64,000 nucleotides of DNA from Pelobium manganitolerans (GTDB taxonomy: Bacteria; Bacteroidota; Bacteroidia; Sphingobacteriales; Sphingobacteriaceae). Shown one piece after another: positions 1 to 8,965 of this stretch. Each line of letters opens with the position of its first letter. Positions within the stretch are counted from its first letter, which is position 1. Made by a program: the position numbers and the translations under genes. Below the pieces are notes generated by a model. That model was not told the origin of the DNA and did no database searches. It worked only from the letters and a program-made list of their open reading frames with translations. The DNA lies in assembly GCF_003609575.1 (NCBI RefSeq), contig NZ_MBTA01000023.1, forward strand, positions 1 through 64,000, in the 5' to 3' direction.

Positions 1-14
1 GCTAATTATTTAAT

Positions 15-57
15 GTCACAAAGCCACAAAAAAAACCTTAGCGCCTTCGTGGCTAAA
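15..57. repeat. Degenerate A/T-rich microsatellite-like tract
   Basis: The segment reads as loosely related 7-base words (cacaaag, ccacaaa, ttagcgc, cttcgtg, gctaaat). It resembles, less clearly, the period-7 intergenic tracts found at several other places in this window. No ORF of interest covers it. The call is tentative because the words are not near-identical. Confidence 0.25.
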
Positions 58-163
58 TTATTTGTACGCCATCCTTAAATTTTGGAAGCGTTATTGCAGA
101 GTTTTGCTTAATCGTTGAAAAATTGATGCTAAACACCCAGGCATCAATACAAAAGATATAGCC

Positions 164-757
164 ATGAAAACAACCAATAAAACGCTTTCTTTAGTTGCGC
201 TAGCCATCAGTATTTGGTGTTTAGCTTGCAACAATTCTTCAACCAATAACAGCGCGAGCAGTGCCGTTGATGCTCCAACATCAGACAGCGCCAACTACGT
301 ATCTACCGCAGACAGTGGAGTAATGGTGGGCGCAGCCATGATGGTGCCTCAAAAAACTATCGTTCAAAACTTGGTAGGTTCCAGTGCGCACAGCGTTTTG
401 TTAACGGCCATCAAAAAAGCAAACCTCGAAGAAACTTTAGCGGGCAAAGGGCCTTTCACCATTTTTGCGCCCTCAAATACAGCTTTTAACAATTTGCCCA
501 ATGGGAAATTGGAAGACTTACTGAAGCCAGAAAACAAAAGCGAACTTAGTAAATTGTTAACCAACCATATCGTGTCCGGAAATTATAAAACCGCTGATTT
601 AAAAGACGGGATGGAACTGCAGTCTTTAGCTGGCAATATCCTCAAAGTATCAGTAAAAGATGGATTAGTTAAAGTCAACAACGTAAAAATCTCCCTGGCC
701 GATGCCATCTCTAACAATGGCGTAATCCACGTAGTAGATGCTTTGCTGCAACCCTAA
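164..757 (+). CDS. Fasciclin (FAS1) domain lipoprotein
   Basis: This is a 197-residue exported lipoprotein. The N-terminus is a signal peptide ending in the lipobox CLAC with the lipidated Cys at residue 22. A Ser/Asn/Thr-rich linker follows (about residues 23-60), then one FAS1 domain to the C-terminus. The H1 box (GPFTIFAPSNTAF) and the closing H2 box (NGVIHVVDALL) are both visible. FAS1 domains mediate adhesion or protein-protein contact at the cell surface; the partner here is unknown. It stands alone, about 180 bases before gyrA on the same strand, with no obvious terminator between them. Confidence 0.85.
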   Translation: MKTTNKTLSLVALAISIWCLACNNSSTNNSASSAVDAPTSDSANYVSTADSGVMVGAAMMVPQKTIVQNLVGSSAHSVLLTAIKKANLEETLAGKGPFTIFAPSNTAFNNLPNGKLEDLLKPENKSELSKLLTNHIVSGNYKTADLKDGMELQSLAGNILKVSVKDGLVKVNNVKISLADAISNNGVIHVVDALLQP

Positions 758-940
758 AAGCGTTGTAGTTCTTTTCTCTATTTAAACGCCCGAAGTCCAT
801 TTAAATAATCGCCATATTTGTTTAAATAGTTGCCTTATTGCGCGCCAAAAATCTTTCCACACGCTAGGCTATTAGCGCTAAATTGTTAACTTCGCAAAAG
901 CATTTTTTAATTGTTTCTAATTTAGATTTTAAAAGATAAT

Positions 941-3550
941 ATGGCCGAAGAAACAGATCAGAACGAGGGCTTAGAGAACGACAAGATCATTAAAATAAAT
1001 ATTGAAGAGGAAATGAAATCCGCCTACATCGATTACTCGATGTCGGTAATTGTTTCCCGGGCTTTGCCAGATGTGAGAGACGGTTTAAAACCGGTTCACC
1101 GCCGTGTACTTTACGGTATGCAAGATTTAGGCTTGGCCAGCAACAAACCCTATAAAAAGTCGGCCCGTATTGTGGGTGAGGTTTTAGGTAAATATCACCC
1201 GCATGGTGATGCTTCTGTTTACGATACCATGGTGCGTATGGCGCAACCTTGGTCCTTACGCTACCCTTTGGTGGATGGGCAAGGTAACTTTGGTTCTATA
1301 GACGGCGACTCGCCGGCGGCCATGCGTTATACCGAGGCACGTTTTAAAAAAATGGCCGAAGAGATGTTGGCCGATATTAATAAAGACACCATTGATTACC
1401 GTTTAAATTTCGATGATTCTTTGCAGGAACCAACCGTTTTACCTTCCAAATTTCCTAACCTCTTGGTTAACGGAGGCTCGGGTATTGCGGTAGGTATGGC
1501 TACCAACATGGCTCCTCACAATTTAACCGAGGTGATTGACGGCATAAACGCCTACATCGACAATAACGAAATTGAAGTTCCGGAGCTGATGCAGTACGTG
1601 AAAGCGCCAGATTTCCCGACCGGAGGTGTCATTTACGGCTTTGAAGGCGTTAAAGATGCTTTTGAAACCGGCCGTGGCCGTGTAGTGATGCGCGGTGTTG
1701 CCGAAATTGAAACGCTAAATAACGGGCGCGAGCAAATCATCGTTTCCGAAATTCCGTATCAGGTAAACAAGGCGATGATGATTGAGCGCACCGCCGAGCT
1801 GGTTAACGAAAAGAAAATCGAAGGCATTTCTGAGATACGCGATGAATCTGACCGTGAAGGGATGCGCATTGTGTACGAAATTAAGCGCGACGGCAATGCT
1901 GCCATCGTACTCAACAACCTTTACAAATACACGGCTTTACAAACTTCTTTCAGCGTAAACAACATTGCATTGGTAAAAGGCCGTCCAATGTTGCTGAATT
2001 TGAAAGATTTGATCCGTCACTTTGTGGACCACCGTCACGAGGTAGTGATCAGGAGAACACAGTTTGAACTGGCAGAAGCCGAAAAGCGAGCGCATATTTT
2101 ACAAGGATTGCTGATTGCTTTAGATCATTTAGATGAAGTAATTAAGCTTATCCGTGCATCGCAAACGCCAGACGAAGCCCGCGAAGGCTTAATGCAAAGC
2201 TTCGGCTTGTCCGACATTCAGGCGCGCGCAATTTTGGATATGACCCTGCGCCGTTTAACCGGACTAGAGCGCGATAAGATTAAAGAAGAATATGCCGAGT
2301 TGATGAAAACCATCGATTACTTAAAATCAGTTTTGGCTGATGAAGGTTTGAGGATGCAGATTATCAAAGACGAGCTTACCGAGATGAAAGATAAGTATGG
2401 CGACGAGCGCCGTACGCAAATTGTACACTCGGCCGCGGAGATGATGACCGAAGATTTCATCGAAGATGAAGAAGTGGTGATTACTGTTTCGCGCGAAGGC
2501 TATATCAAACGTACTCCTTTAACAGAATACCGCACGCAAGGCCGCGGAGGTAAAGGCAGCATCGGTTCCAACTCGCGTGATAACGACTTTATCGAATACA
2601 TATTTGTAGCTTCTAACCATAATTACCTGCTGTTCTTTACAGATAAAGGAAAATGTTATTGGTTACGTGTATTCGAAATTCCGGAAGGTACACGCACCAG
2701 CAAAGGCCGCGCTATCCAAAACATCATCAACATTGATAAAGAAGAGCGCATAAGAGCTTATATTAAAGTGGTGAATTTGAAAGATCAGGAATACCTGGAA
2801 AATAACTTCATAATGATGTGTACCAAGAAAGGCACCATCAAAAAAACCACTTTACAGGCTTATAGCCGTCCGCGTTCTAACGGTATCAATGCCATTAATA
2901 TCAACGAGGACGATGAATTGCTGGAAGCCAACCTAACAACCGGCTCATCAGAAATTGTGATGGCTTTGCGCTCGGGCCGTGCTATCCGTTTTAACGAATC
3001 AACCGTAAGGCCAATGGGGCGTACCGCAACCGGCGTTCGCGGCATCCGCTTAGCTAATGAGCAAGACGAAGTTGTGGGTATGATCAGTGTCGACTCTTCT
3101 GAGAGTACTATTTTGGTAGTTTCAGAAAAAGGCTACGGCAAACGTACAGATATTGAAGATTACCGCGTAACCAACCGTGGCGGTAAAGGGGTGAAAACCA
3201 TCAACGTAACCGAAAAAACGGGGCAATTAGTAGCCATTAAAGACGTTACAGATACAGATGATTTGATGATCATTAATCGCTCGGGCATTGTGATCCGTAT
3301 TGCCATGAAACACTTGCGTGTGATGGGCCGTGCTACTCAGGGCGTGCGTTTAATTACTTTGAAAGGCGAAGATGAAATTGCATCGGTGGCAAAAGTACAG
3401 CACGATGAAGAGGAAGAAACCATAGCTGTGGAAATTGATGAAACAGATGTTGCTTTAGCTGATGGCGCAGAGGAGGCAGAAGAAGAGGATGATGATGTGC
3501 CTGCGGACGATGATGCAACAGATGCGCCAGAACAAGATGAAGAAGAATAG
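941..3550 (+). CDS. gyrA: DNA gyrase subunit A
   Basis: GyrA is the DNA-cleaving subunit of gyrase, which introduces negative supercoils using ATP with GyrB. The 869-residue protein has the winged-helix/tower region with catalytic Tyr130 (in [10 protein letters not shown]) and the C-terminal beta-pinwheel. The GyrA box QGRGGKG at about residues 533-539 separates it from ParC. The C-terminal 45 residues are strongly acidic (Glu/Asp runs), a tail also known in other GyrA proteins and thought to modulate wrapping. In the quinolone-resistance region the sequence is [10 protein letters not shown], so the residue matching E. coli Ser83 is Ala91, while Asp87 is kept as Asp95. Start ATG follows an AT-rich leader without a clear Shine-Dalgarno. 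Confidence 0.97.
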   Translation: MAEETDQNEGLENDKIIKINIEEEMKSAYIDYSMSVIVSRALPDVRDGLKPVHRRVLYGMQDLGLASNKPYKKSARIVGEVLGKYHPHGDASVYDTMVRMAQPWSLRYPLVDGQGNFGSIDGDSPAAMRYTEARFKKMAEEMLADINKDTIDYRLNFDDSLQEPTVLPSKFPNLLVNGGSGIAVGMATNMAPHNLTEVIDGINAYIDNNEIEVPELMQYVKAPDFPTGGVIYGFEGVKDAFETGRGRVVMRGVAEIETLNNGREQIIVSEIPYQVNKAMMIERTAELVNEKKIEGISEIRDESDREGMRIVYEIKRDGNAAIVLNNLYKYTALQTSFSVNNIALVKGRPMLLNLKDLIRHFVDHRHEVVIRRTQFELAEAEKRAHILQGLLIALDHLDEVIKLIRASQTPDEAREGLMQSFGLSDIQARAILDMTLRRLTGLERDKIKEEYAELMKTIDYLKSVLADEGLRMQIIKDELTEMKDKYGDERRTQIVHSAAEMMTEDFIEDEEVVITVSREGYIKRTPLTEYRTQGRGGKGSIGSNSRDNDFIEYIFVASNHNYLLFFTDKGKCYWLRVFEIPEGTRTSKGRAIQNIINIDKEERIRAYIKVVNLKDQEYLENNFIMMCTKKGTIKKTTLQAYSRPRSNGINAININEDDELLEANLTTGSSEIVMALRSGRAIRFNESTVRPMGRTATGVRGIRLANEQDEVVGMISVDSSESTILVVSEKGYGKRTDIEDYRVTNRGGKGVKTINVTEKTGQLVAIKDVTDTDDLMIINRSGIVIRIAMKHLRVMGRATQGVRLITLKGEDEIASVAKVQHDEEEETIAVEIDETDVALADGAEEAEEEDDDVPADDDATDAPEQDEEE

Positions 3551-3654
3551 TATTTAACAACAAAAAATCACACATACACAAACAAATGAAACCATCATGT
3601 GTTGAGCGCTTAGCAGGCCATGGTTGCTTCATCATTAAACACAAAACAATTAAC

Positions 3655-4833
3655 ATGAAAAAGACCATCTTAAGCTTGATGATGCTGGCTTTCTTTTTCG
3701 CTTCATACGCACAAAAAAGCGAAATCAGCTCGGCAAAGAACAACTATGCGCTTTACGAAGTAGGCCTGCAAACCAAAACTCCGATGAAAAAACAGTTGGA
3801 GTCTTTAAATTTGGCCAAAGAATCTACAGACAAAGCTATTACCAATGCTAAAACGCAAAACAATGCCGAGCTTTGGGCTTACCGAGCTTTAATTTACGCT
3901 TCTATTTCTGTTACGGATACCGTAAATAAGGCCAATGCGAATGCAGCTTTTGAAACAGCCAAAGAAGCTATCACAAAGGCCAAAGAACTGGATTCTAAAA
4001 ACGAATACAGCAAAATAATTGAAAGCGCCGAGAAAAATTTGGCCATTATGATGCAAAACAAAGGGGTGGCAGCTTTTAATAAAAAAGACTACAAAGAAGC
4101 ATATAACTCTTTTAAATTTATTGCAGATGTAATGCCTAAAGATTCGTTGTTTAACATGTACACAGCAATGGCGGCAAACAGCGCACAAATGTATGATGAG
4201 GCCATCAAATATTACAATAAAAGCTTAGAGATTAACCCAAATAATGCAGGTTTGTTTCAGGAACTAGAGCGTGTTTACATGGCAAAAGGCGATACTGCAA
4301 TGGCTTTAAAAGTGATTGAGCAGGGCAGGGCAAAACACCCAGATAACATGAGCTTGATTTTTGATGAGCTAAATGTTTATTTAAACAGAGGTGAAGCCGC
4401 TAAACAGATTACTAAAATTGAAAACGCTATTGCTAAAGATCCAAGCAACAAAACTTTACACTTTGTAGCTGGTATTGCTTACTCGGCCAATAAAGACAAT
4501 GATAAAGCGGTTGAGGCTTACAAAAAAGCTTTAGAAATTGATCCGAGCTATTCTGATGCCATTTACAATTTGGCGGTAATTTACATAAATAAAGGTAACG
4601 CTTATATCACTGAGGCTAATAAATTGCCTACTACAAAAGCAAATGATGCCAAATACAATGCTTTGAAAAAGAAGTTTGAAGTAGAGTTAGGCAATGCTTT
4701 GCCTTTGTTGGAAAGAGCCAGAGAGCTAAACCCGAAAGACGTAAGCACTTTGAACACGCTACGCGAGGTTTACATCAAATTAAACAAGATGGATAAAGCA
4801 GCGGAAGTTAAAAAGACGCTGGACCAAATGTAA
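3655..4833 (+). CDS. Secreted TPR-repeat protein
   Basis: With the start at the ATG of MKKTILSL the protein is 392 residues and begins with a clean signal peptide ending ...FASYAQ. The upstream in-frame ATG at 3586 would add 23 residues in front of that peptide and is less likely. The mature part is almost entirely tetratricopeptide-like helices: AFNKKDYKEAYNSF, YDEAIKYYNKSLEINPNN, NDKAVEAYKKALEIDPS and MDKAAEVKKTL are clear units. It is probably a periplasmic or outer-membrane-associated scaffold; the partner is unknown. It lies 104 bases after gyrA and ends with a strong hairpin terminator. Confidence 0.8.
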   Translation: MKKTILSLMMLAFFFASYAQKSEISSAKNNYALYEVGLQTKTPMKKQLESLNLAKESTDKAITNAKTQNNAELWAYRALIYASISVTDTVNKANANAAFETAKEAITKAKELDSKNEYSKIIESAEKNLAIMMQNKGVAAFNKKDYKEAYNSFKFIADVMPKDSLFNMYTAMAANSAQMYDEAIKYYNKSLEINPNNAGLFQELERVYMAKGDTAMALKVIEQGRAKHPDNMSLIFDELNVYLNRGEAAKQITKIENAIAKDPSNKTLHFVAGIAYSANKDNDKAVEAYKKALEIDPSYSDAIYNLAVIYINKGNAYITEANKLPTTKANDAKYNALKKKFEVELGNALPLLERARELNPKDVSTLNTLREVYIKLNKMDKAAEVKKTLDQM

Positions 4834-4855
4834 GATTTGATTTGTTAGATAATTG

Positions 4856-4886
4856 AAGCCGGCGTTGAAAAATGCCGGCTTTTTCG
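4856..4886 (+). terminator. Rho-independent terminator of the TPR gene
   Basis: Perfect 8-bp stem AAGCCGGC / GCCGGCTT with a 10-base loop, followed by TTTCG and TTTT. It begins 22 bases after the stop codon of the TPR gene. Confidence 0.85.
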
Positions 4887-4954
4887 TTTTGTGTGGGTTG
4901 TGCAAATCTTATGATAAAATTGAGGGCGCGGTCAAACTTCGGGAGTTTTGATAG

Positions 4955-5112
4955 AAGTTGTTATTCAATAGAACGGGGTTTGTTATTCAATCGCGCCGGG
5001 GGCTATAGACCGATGTATAAAAGATAATAAAAGCAATCTGTTTTTGAATTATTCAATAGCGTCGGGGGCTTTAGCCCGATGTAATGATGTTAGGAAAGGC
5101 TTTAGCCGAATT
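4955..5112. repeat. REP-like palindromic repeat patch
   Basis: This gene-free patch holds three copies of the lead word ttattcaat (about 4961, 4983 and 5050). Each is followed by a G-rich palindrome or half palindrome; the best preserved is GTCGGGGGCTTTAGCCCGAT at 5060-5080. A small ggctttagcc palindrome follows near 5099. The same lead word and stem type occur in the array beside the RAYT gene at 57.3 kb and, on the other strand, at 57211-57237, so these look like REP elements of one family. The remainder of the 359-base gap 4834-5192 shows only the terminator and no ORF. Confidence 0.6.
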
Positions 5113-5192
5113 TTTAGCTGTAGACGACGATGCCGAGAGAAATGACGCGTGTTGCAAACTTCCCAAGTTTTAATGTTTCTATCGCACACAAG

Positions 5193-6164
5193 CTAAGCCT
5201 CAGCGTTTCGGAAGGTGTTTTTCTTAGGTGCTTTTACCAGTTTTATACTCCGCTTAGATAAATCTAAACTCGCGTTCAGCTCAAACCCTATTAATAATAT
5301 TAATGAATTTAAGTACAGCCAAATCATCACCACCAATAGCGTCCCGATAGAGCCGTAAAGCTTATTATAGCTTCCAAAATTGTTAATGTAAAATGTAAAT
5401 CCCCACGAAGTAAGAACCGCCAAAATGGTAGCCAAGCAAGAGCCCGCGCTAAACAGGTGCCATTTCTTGGAGTTGGCAGGGCCGTAACGGTACAGCAGTG
5501 AGGTAGTGATAAAATAAACGATGATAATGATGACCCACCGGCTAATCATGATTAAATAAATCCAGAAAGCACCTTCTTTTAAATGCAACTCATTACGAAT
5601 AAAAGTAATGACAAACTCGCCAATTACCATTACCGCTACGCCTAAAATAATGGAAAATGCCGTTAACAAGGTAAGCGTTAAAGCCACAAAGCGCTGCTTA
5701 ATCCAAGTGCGGGTTTCAATAATTAAAGACGATTTGTTAAAAGCTTGCATTAAAGTACTGATGCCATTTGTAGCAAAAAACAAAGCCAGCACAAATCCTA
5801 AAGAAAGCAATTTGCCGTTTTGGTTTTTTACAATATCCTCCAAGGTAGATTCAAAAGCCAAATAAGCGTTTTCGGGTAATAGCAGTGCAATAAGCGCCAT
5901 CAGCTGGTTTTGAAAATTGCTAATAGGAATATAAGGGATAAGCGTAAACAAAAAGATGATGGAAGGAAAAAGGGCCATCATAAAATTGTAGGCCAGCGAA
6001 GAAGCTTTGTTAACTAAAGAGTCTTTCTGTATCTCCTGAAAAAAAAAGACTGCAACGGTATATAAAGGCAAAGAGCCAAAGCCCGGTAACACGATAACCT
6101 TCGTCCATCCAATAAAAGTTTGGTAAAACTTAAATTTTAGAAGAAACTGGTGTAGCCACTGCAT
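5193..6164 (-). CDS. YihY/BrkB-family inner-membrane protein
   Basis: A 323-residue polytopic protein with about six hydrophobic membrane segments. Family features include LAYNFMMALFPSIIFLFTLIPY near the N-terminus and the C-terminal GSIGTLLVVMIWLYLNSLILLIGFELNA. The family was once annotated as ribonuclease BN, which is incorrect; its actual transport or envelope function is not settled. It is the last gene of a five-gene minus-strand operon (PASTA protein, rhodanese, mltG, thioesterase, this gene), 9 bases after the thioesterase. Confidence 0.85.
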   Translation of the reverse strand: MQWLHQFLLKFKFYQTFIGWTKVIVLPGFGSLPLYTVAVFFFQEIQKDSLVNKASSLAYNFMMALFPSIIFLFTLIPYIPISNFQNQLMALIALLLPENAYLAFESTLEDIVKNQNGKLLSLGFVLALFFATNGISTLMQAFNKSSLIIETRTWIKQRFVALTLTLLTAFSIILGVAVMVIGEFVITFIRNELHLKEGAFWIYLIMISRWVIIIIVYFITTSLLYRYGPANSKKWHLFSAGSCLATILAVLTSWGFTFYINNFGSYNKLYGSIGTLLVVMIWLYLNSLILLIGFELNASLDLSKRSIKLVKAPKKNTFRNAEA

Positions 6165-6173
6165 CTATCTAAT

Positions 6174-6581
6174 TTAGGAAAAATAAATTCCAATCTTTTC
6201 CCTAAAGTTCTTTGGTGGCAAGCAAGGCTTGTTTTTTTGGATGTTTACAAACACCAAAGTGGTTTCGCCAAGGTTGATGAGTACACCGTCTTGGTTAAAC
6301 AGTTCATAGGTGAAAACAATACGGACGCCCGGTTTTTCGGAAATTACAACCTTTACGGTAATCTCATCATCGTAAAGGGCAGGTTTAATGTATTTGCATT
6401 TCAGTTCCAAAACGGGCATCATTACGCCGTCTTCTTCCATAGAGCGGTAGGTCATGCCTAGGCTACGCAACATCTCGGTACGTGCAACTTCATACACCGC
6501 GGCGTAATTGCCATAGTACATATAGCCCATTTGGTCGGTATCGGCGTAGCGCACTCTAATTTTTGTTTCAAAACTAAACAT
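6174..6581 (-). CDS. Acyl-CoA thioesterase, hotdog fold (YbgC/FadM type)
   Basis: A 135-residue single-hotdog protein. The N-terminal signature RVRYADTDQMGYMYYGNYAAVYEVAR holds the catalytic Asp of the 4-hydroxybenzoyl-CoA thioesterase family (D in ADTDQMG). Such enzymes hydrolyse acyl-CoA thioesters in the cytoplasm; YbgC is linked to the Tol-Pal envelope system in proteobacteria, but the substrate here cannot be read from sequence. It starts 2 bases after the mltG stop, so it is translationally linked to the envelope operon. Confidence 0.88.
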   Translation of the reverse strand: MFSFETKIRVRYADTDQMGYMYYGNYAAVYEVARTEMLRSLGMTYRSMEEDGVMMPVLELKCKYIKPALYDDEITVKVVISEKPGVRIVFTYELFNQDGVLINLGETTLVFVNIQKNKPCLPPKNFREKIGIYFS

Positions 6582-6583
6582 GC

Positions 6584-7630
6584 TTATTTTTTTATGTTGC
6601 GTTGGTTTAATGCCTGTTGAAATTTTTTGGCATTTACCAAATGCTCTTTCAATGTTGAAGCAAAGTTGTGGTAACCCGAAAAATCTTCTTTAGCGCACAT
6701 GTAGATGTAATCGTTGGCTTTTGGGTTCAGCACGGCATCTATCGCTTTGATAGAAGGCATGGTAATTGGACCCGGAGGCAAACCTTTATTGAGGTAAGTG
6801 TTGTATGGCGATTGTTTGCTTAAATGGCGGTTTAGTACCCTTCGGATGTTAAAGTCGTTATTAGCAAAAATTACGGTAGGGTCTGCTTCCAGTTTCATGC
6901 CTTTCTTTAGTCTGTTCAGATACAAACCGGCAATAGTTGGCATTTCTTCGTCTATCAAAGCTTCGCTATCTACAATTGAGGCTAAAATAGTTACCTGTTG
7001 AGGTGTAAGGTTTAAAGCACCGGCTTTTTGCAAACGGTCCGCATTCCAAAAAGTGGTGTACTCTTTATTCATCCGCTCAAAAAACTCTTTGGCACTGGTG
7101 TTCCAGTACATTTCGTAAGAGTTTGGGATAAACATGGTGTAAACGTTTTCGGTGGTAAAACCGTAGCTTTTTACAAATGCTGTAGAATCCAACAAACGGG
7201 CAAAGCTAGCCGAATCGAACTCCAATTTTTTGGAAGCCAAGGCCGCAAAATTACTTTTTAGGCGCACATTGCGAAAAGCCAATTGCACAGGTTCTTGGTT
7301 GCCCGCAATTAGCATGTTTAAAATCTCACGGTTGTTCATCCCTTTTTTAAAAGGATACTTTCCGGCCTTTATTTTCTCACTATACTCGCGGTCGTTCGCC
7401 AAATCGTAAAAGGTGCTGCTGTCAATTAACAAATGGTTTTTAGAGACAGAATCTTGCACTTGTTTAAAAGAAGCACCCGTAGGAATGTACAGGTAGGTTT
7501 TCTCATTTACAGCGGTGTTAGATTTAATGTATTTACGATAGGCTTTCGGAATAGTCAAAAGTCCCGTGATAACTAAAATAGCCAGTAATATTAGCGCGAC
7601 AGACGTTCCGGTATTTATTTTTTTAGCCAT
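6584..7630 (-). CDS. mltG: Endolytic murein transglycosylase MltG
   Basis: MltG cleaves nascent peptidoglycan strands and is thought to set glycan chain length. The 348-residue protein has one N-terminal membrane anchor (about residues 10-28), a LysM-like region, and the YceG catalytic domain. The catalytic-motif region is ASIVDSEA with Glu223; family members usually have ASIVExE, so Asp221 replaces the first acidic position while the second Glu is kept. YLNRL, ADPTVIFA and SPYNTY...GLPPGPI are typical downstream family blocks. It follows the rhodanese gene by 5 bases. Confidence 0.93.
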   Translation of the reverse strand: MAKKINTGTSVALILLAILVITGLLTIPKAYRKYIKSNTAVNEKTYLYIPTGASFKQVQDSVSKNHLLIDSSTFYDLANDREYSEKIKAGKYPFKKGMNNREILNMLIAGNQEPVQLAFRNVRLKSNFAALASKKLEFDSASFARLLDSTAFVKSYGFTTENVYTMFIPNSYEMYWNTSAKEFFERMNKEYTTFWNADRLQKAGALNLTPQQVTILASIVDSEALIDEEMPTIAGLYLNRLKKGMKLEADPTVIFANNDFNIRRVLNRHLSKQSPYNTYLNKGLPPGPITMPSIKAIDAVLNPKANDYIYMCAKEDFSGYHNFASTLKEHLVNAKKFQQALNQRNIKK

Positions 7631-7635
7631 AGGTA

Positions 7636-7947
7636 TTATTTGCTGGTTAATCTTTGGAATTTTAGCAGACCGCCGTTTAGGTTACGTACGTTAGGGTAGC
7701 CCGCAGCGGTTAAAATTTGCTTTGCTGTTTTACTTCTAAGGCCTCTTTGGCAGATGACAATGATGGTATCTTCGGCAGAAAAATCTAATTCTTCTTCGTT
7801 AATTAGTACCGGTAGCTTGCCTAAAGGTACGTTTAAACCGCCAACGTTGAAGGTATGGTATTCCAATTCTTCGCGCACGTCTAAAAGTTTTATGGTTGCA
7901 GGTTTGTTTAACAAAGCCGCAAATTCTTCTGCCTCTATATCCTGCAT
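7636..7947 (-). CDS. Single-domain rhodanese-like protein
   Basis: A 103-residue stand-alone rhodanese domain. It has LLDVREELEY near residue 25 and the active-site loop CQRGLRS with Cys66, so it could carry a persulfide or accept sulfur. No signal peptide is visible; it is probably cytoplasmic. It sits inside the PASTA-mltG operon, 2 bases after the PASTA gene. Its role there is unclear. Confidence 0.88.
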   Translation of the reverse strand: MQDIEAEEFAALLNKPATIKLLDVREELEYHTFNVGGLNVPLGKLPVLINEEELDFSAEDTIIVICQRGLRSKTAKQILTAAGYPNVRNLNGGLLKFQRLTSK

Positions 7948-7949
7948 CG

Positions 7950-8717
7950 TTAATCGTTAGATAAAACCAGGTTAATTTTTGTGCCAATATTGACTTTATT
8001 TAACGAATCTGGGCGATACTCTGGATACTGTTTTTTAATAACAGCGTTGGCAGTATCTTGTACAAAGCCTTCATAAGTAAGCTCGCCCACGCCTAAGGAT
8101 GCGCCTTTTAAAGAAAACATAGCTTCGCTAAGCGTTAAACCTACTAAATTTGGTAACTCTACTTCGCTGGCGCCTTGGCCATCGCCAAGTACCAAATCAA
8201 TTCTCGAGCCTTTCGGGATTTTTTGTCCGGCCTGTAATTTTTGCCCGGCATAAGAACAAGCTAACACGGCATCCCTAGCGATGTCTGAGGTGTAAGAGGT
8301 ATCGCCCAGTTTTAAACCATAATTGCTTAAAATGGCTTTAACTTCGATAAATGTTTTATCAACTACATCCGGAAAACTGACATCCGGAGTTTGTGAACTT
8401 ACGATGGTCAAATAAATCATCCGGTTTTCTTTGACGTTGGTACTTGCATCCGGATCTTGTTCGGTAACTAAGCCCGCAGGTTTATCTAAGATAAAAACCG
8501 AGTCTATTTGATATCTAAACCCTTCTTGTTCTAAAATCGCAATGGCTTTTTCGATATTTAAACCTTTTAAGTTGGGTACCGGGCGGCCTTCGCCATGCCG
8601 GGTGTAATATCTTAAGCTGATAAATAAGGTGAATAAAAGCACAACCACCACAGCAAAAGCAATAATTACCTGTTTCCTGAATTCTGGTGTGGCTAAATAG
8701 CTAAAAAATTTACTCAT
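7950..8717 (-). CDS. Membrane-anchored PASTA-domain protein
   Basis: A 255-residue protein with a short cytoplasmic N-terminus, one membrane helix (about residues 17-36) and three extracytoplasmic PASTA repeats (about 46-110, 113-185 and 187-253). There is no kinase domain, unlike the PASTA kinases of Gram-positive bacteria. PASTA domains bind uncrosslinked peptidoglycan fragments or act as spacers in cell-wall proteins. First gene of the operon with mltG, which fits a role at the growing cell wall. The next plus-strand gene is ddl, also a peptidoglycan gene. Confidence 0.88.
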   Translation of the reverse strand: MSKFFSYLATPEFRKQVIIAFAVVVVLLFTLFISLRYYTRHGEGRPVPNLKGLNIEKAIAILEQEGFRYQIDSVFILDKPAGLVTEQDPDASTNVKENRMIYLTIVSSQTPDVSFPDVVDKTFIEVKAILSNYGLKLGDTSYTSDIARDAVLACSYAGQKLQAGQKIPKGSRIDLVLGDGQGASEVELPNLVGLTLSEAMFSLKGASLGVGELTYEGFVQDTANAVIKKQYPEYRPDSLNKVNIGTKINLVLSND

Positions 8718-8965
8718 TCACGAATGTGTTTTGTAGCCTCAAACTTAGCCAAAAATATAGAATTTGGCAGAAATTATATTGTTTAATCCACGTAGCATTA
8801 CAGATAAAATTTATATTTGAAGCGAAGTTTAAGTGTTAGAATGGAAGGCATCAGAATGCCTTAGACTTTATTGGGCTGTGCATAATTTCAGTGGTGGGAA
8901 ATAGAGAGGTTGGCGAAACAGAGATTACAAAATCTGCCCCAGCATCATAACGAAAATACAGATAA

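Noticed and set aside
3354-3743. 129-residue minus-strand ORF at the gyrA 3' end
   Set aside because: His/Leu/Pro-rich product arises from the reverse complement of the GyrA acidic tail codons.
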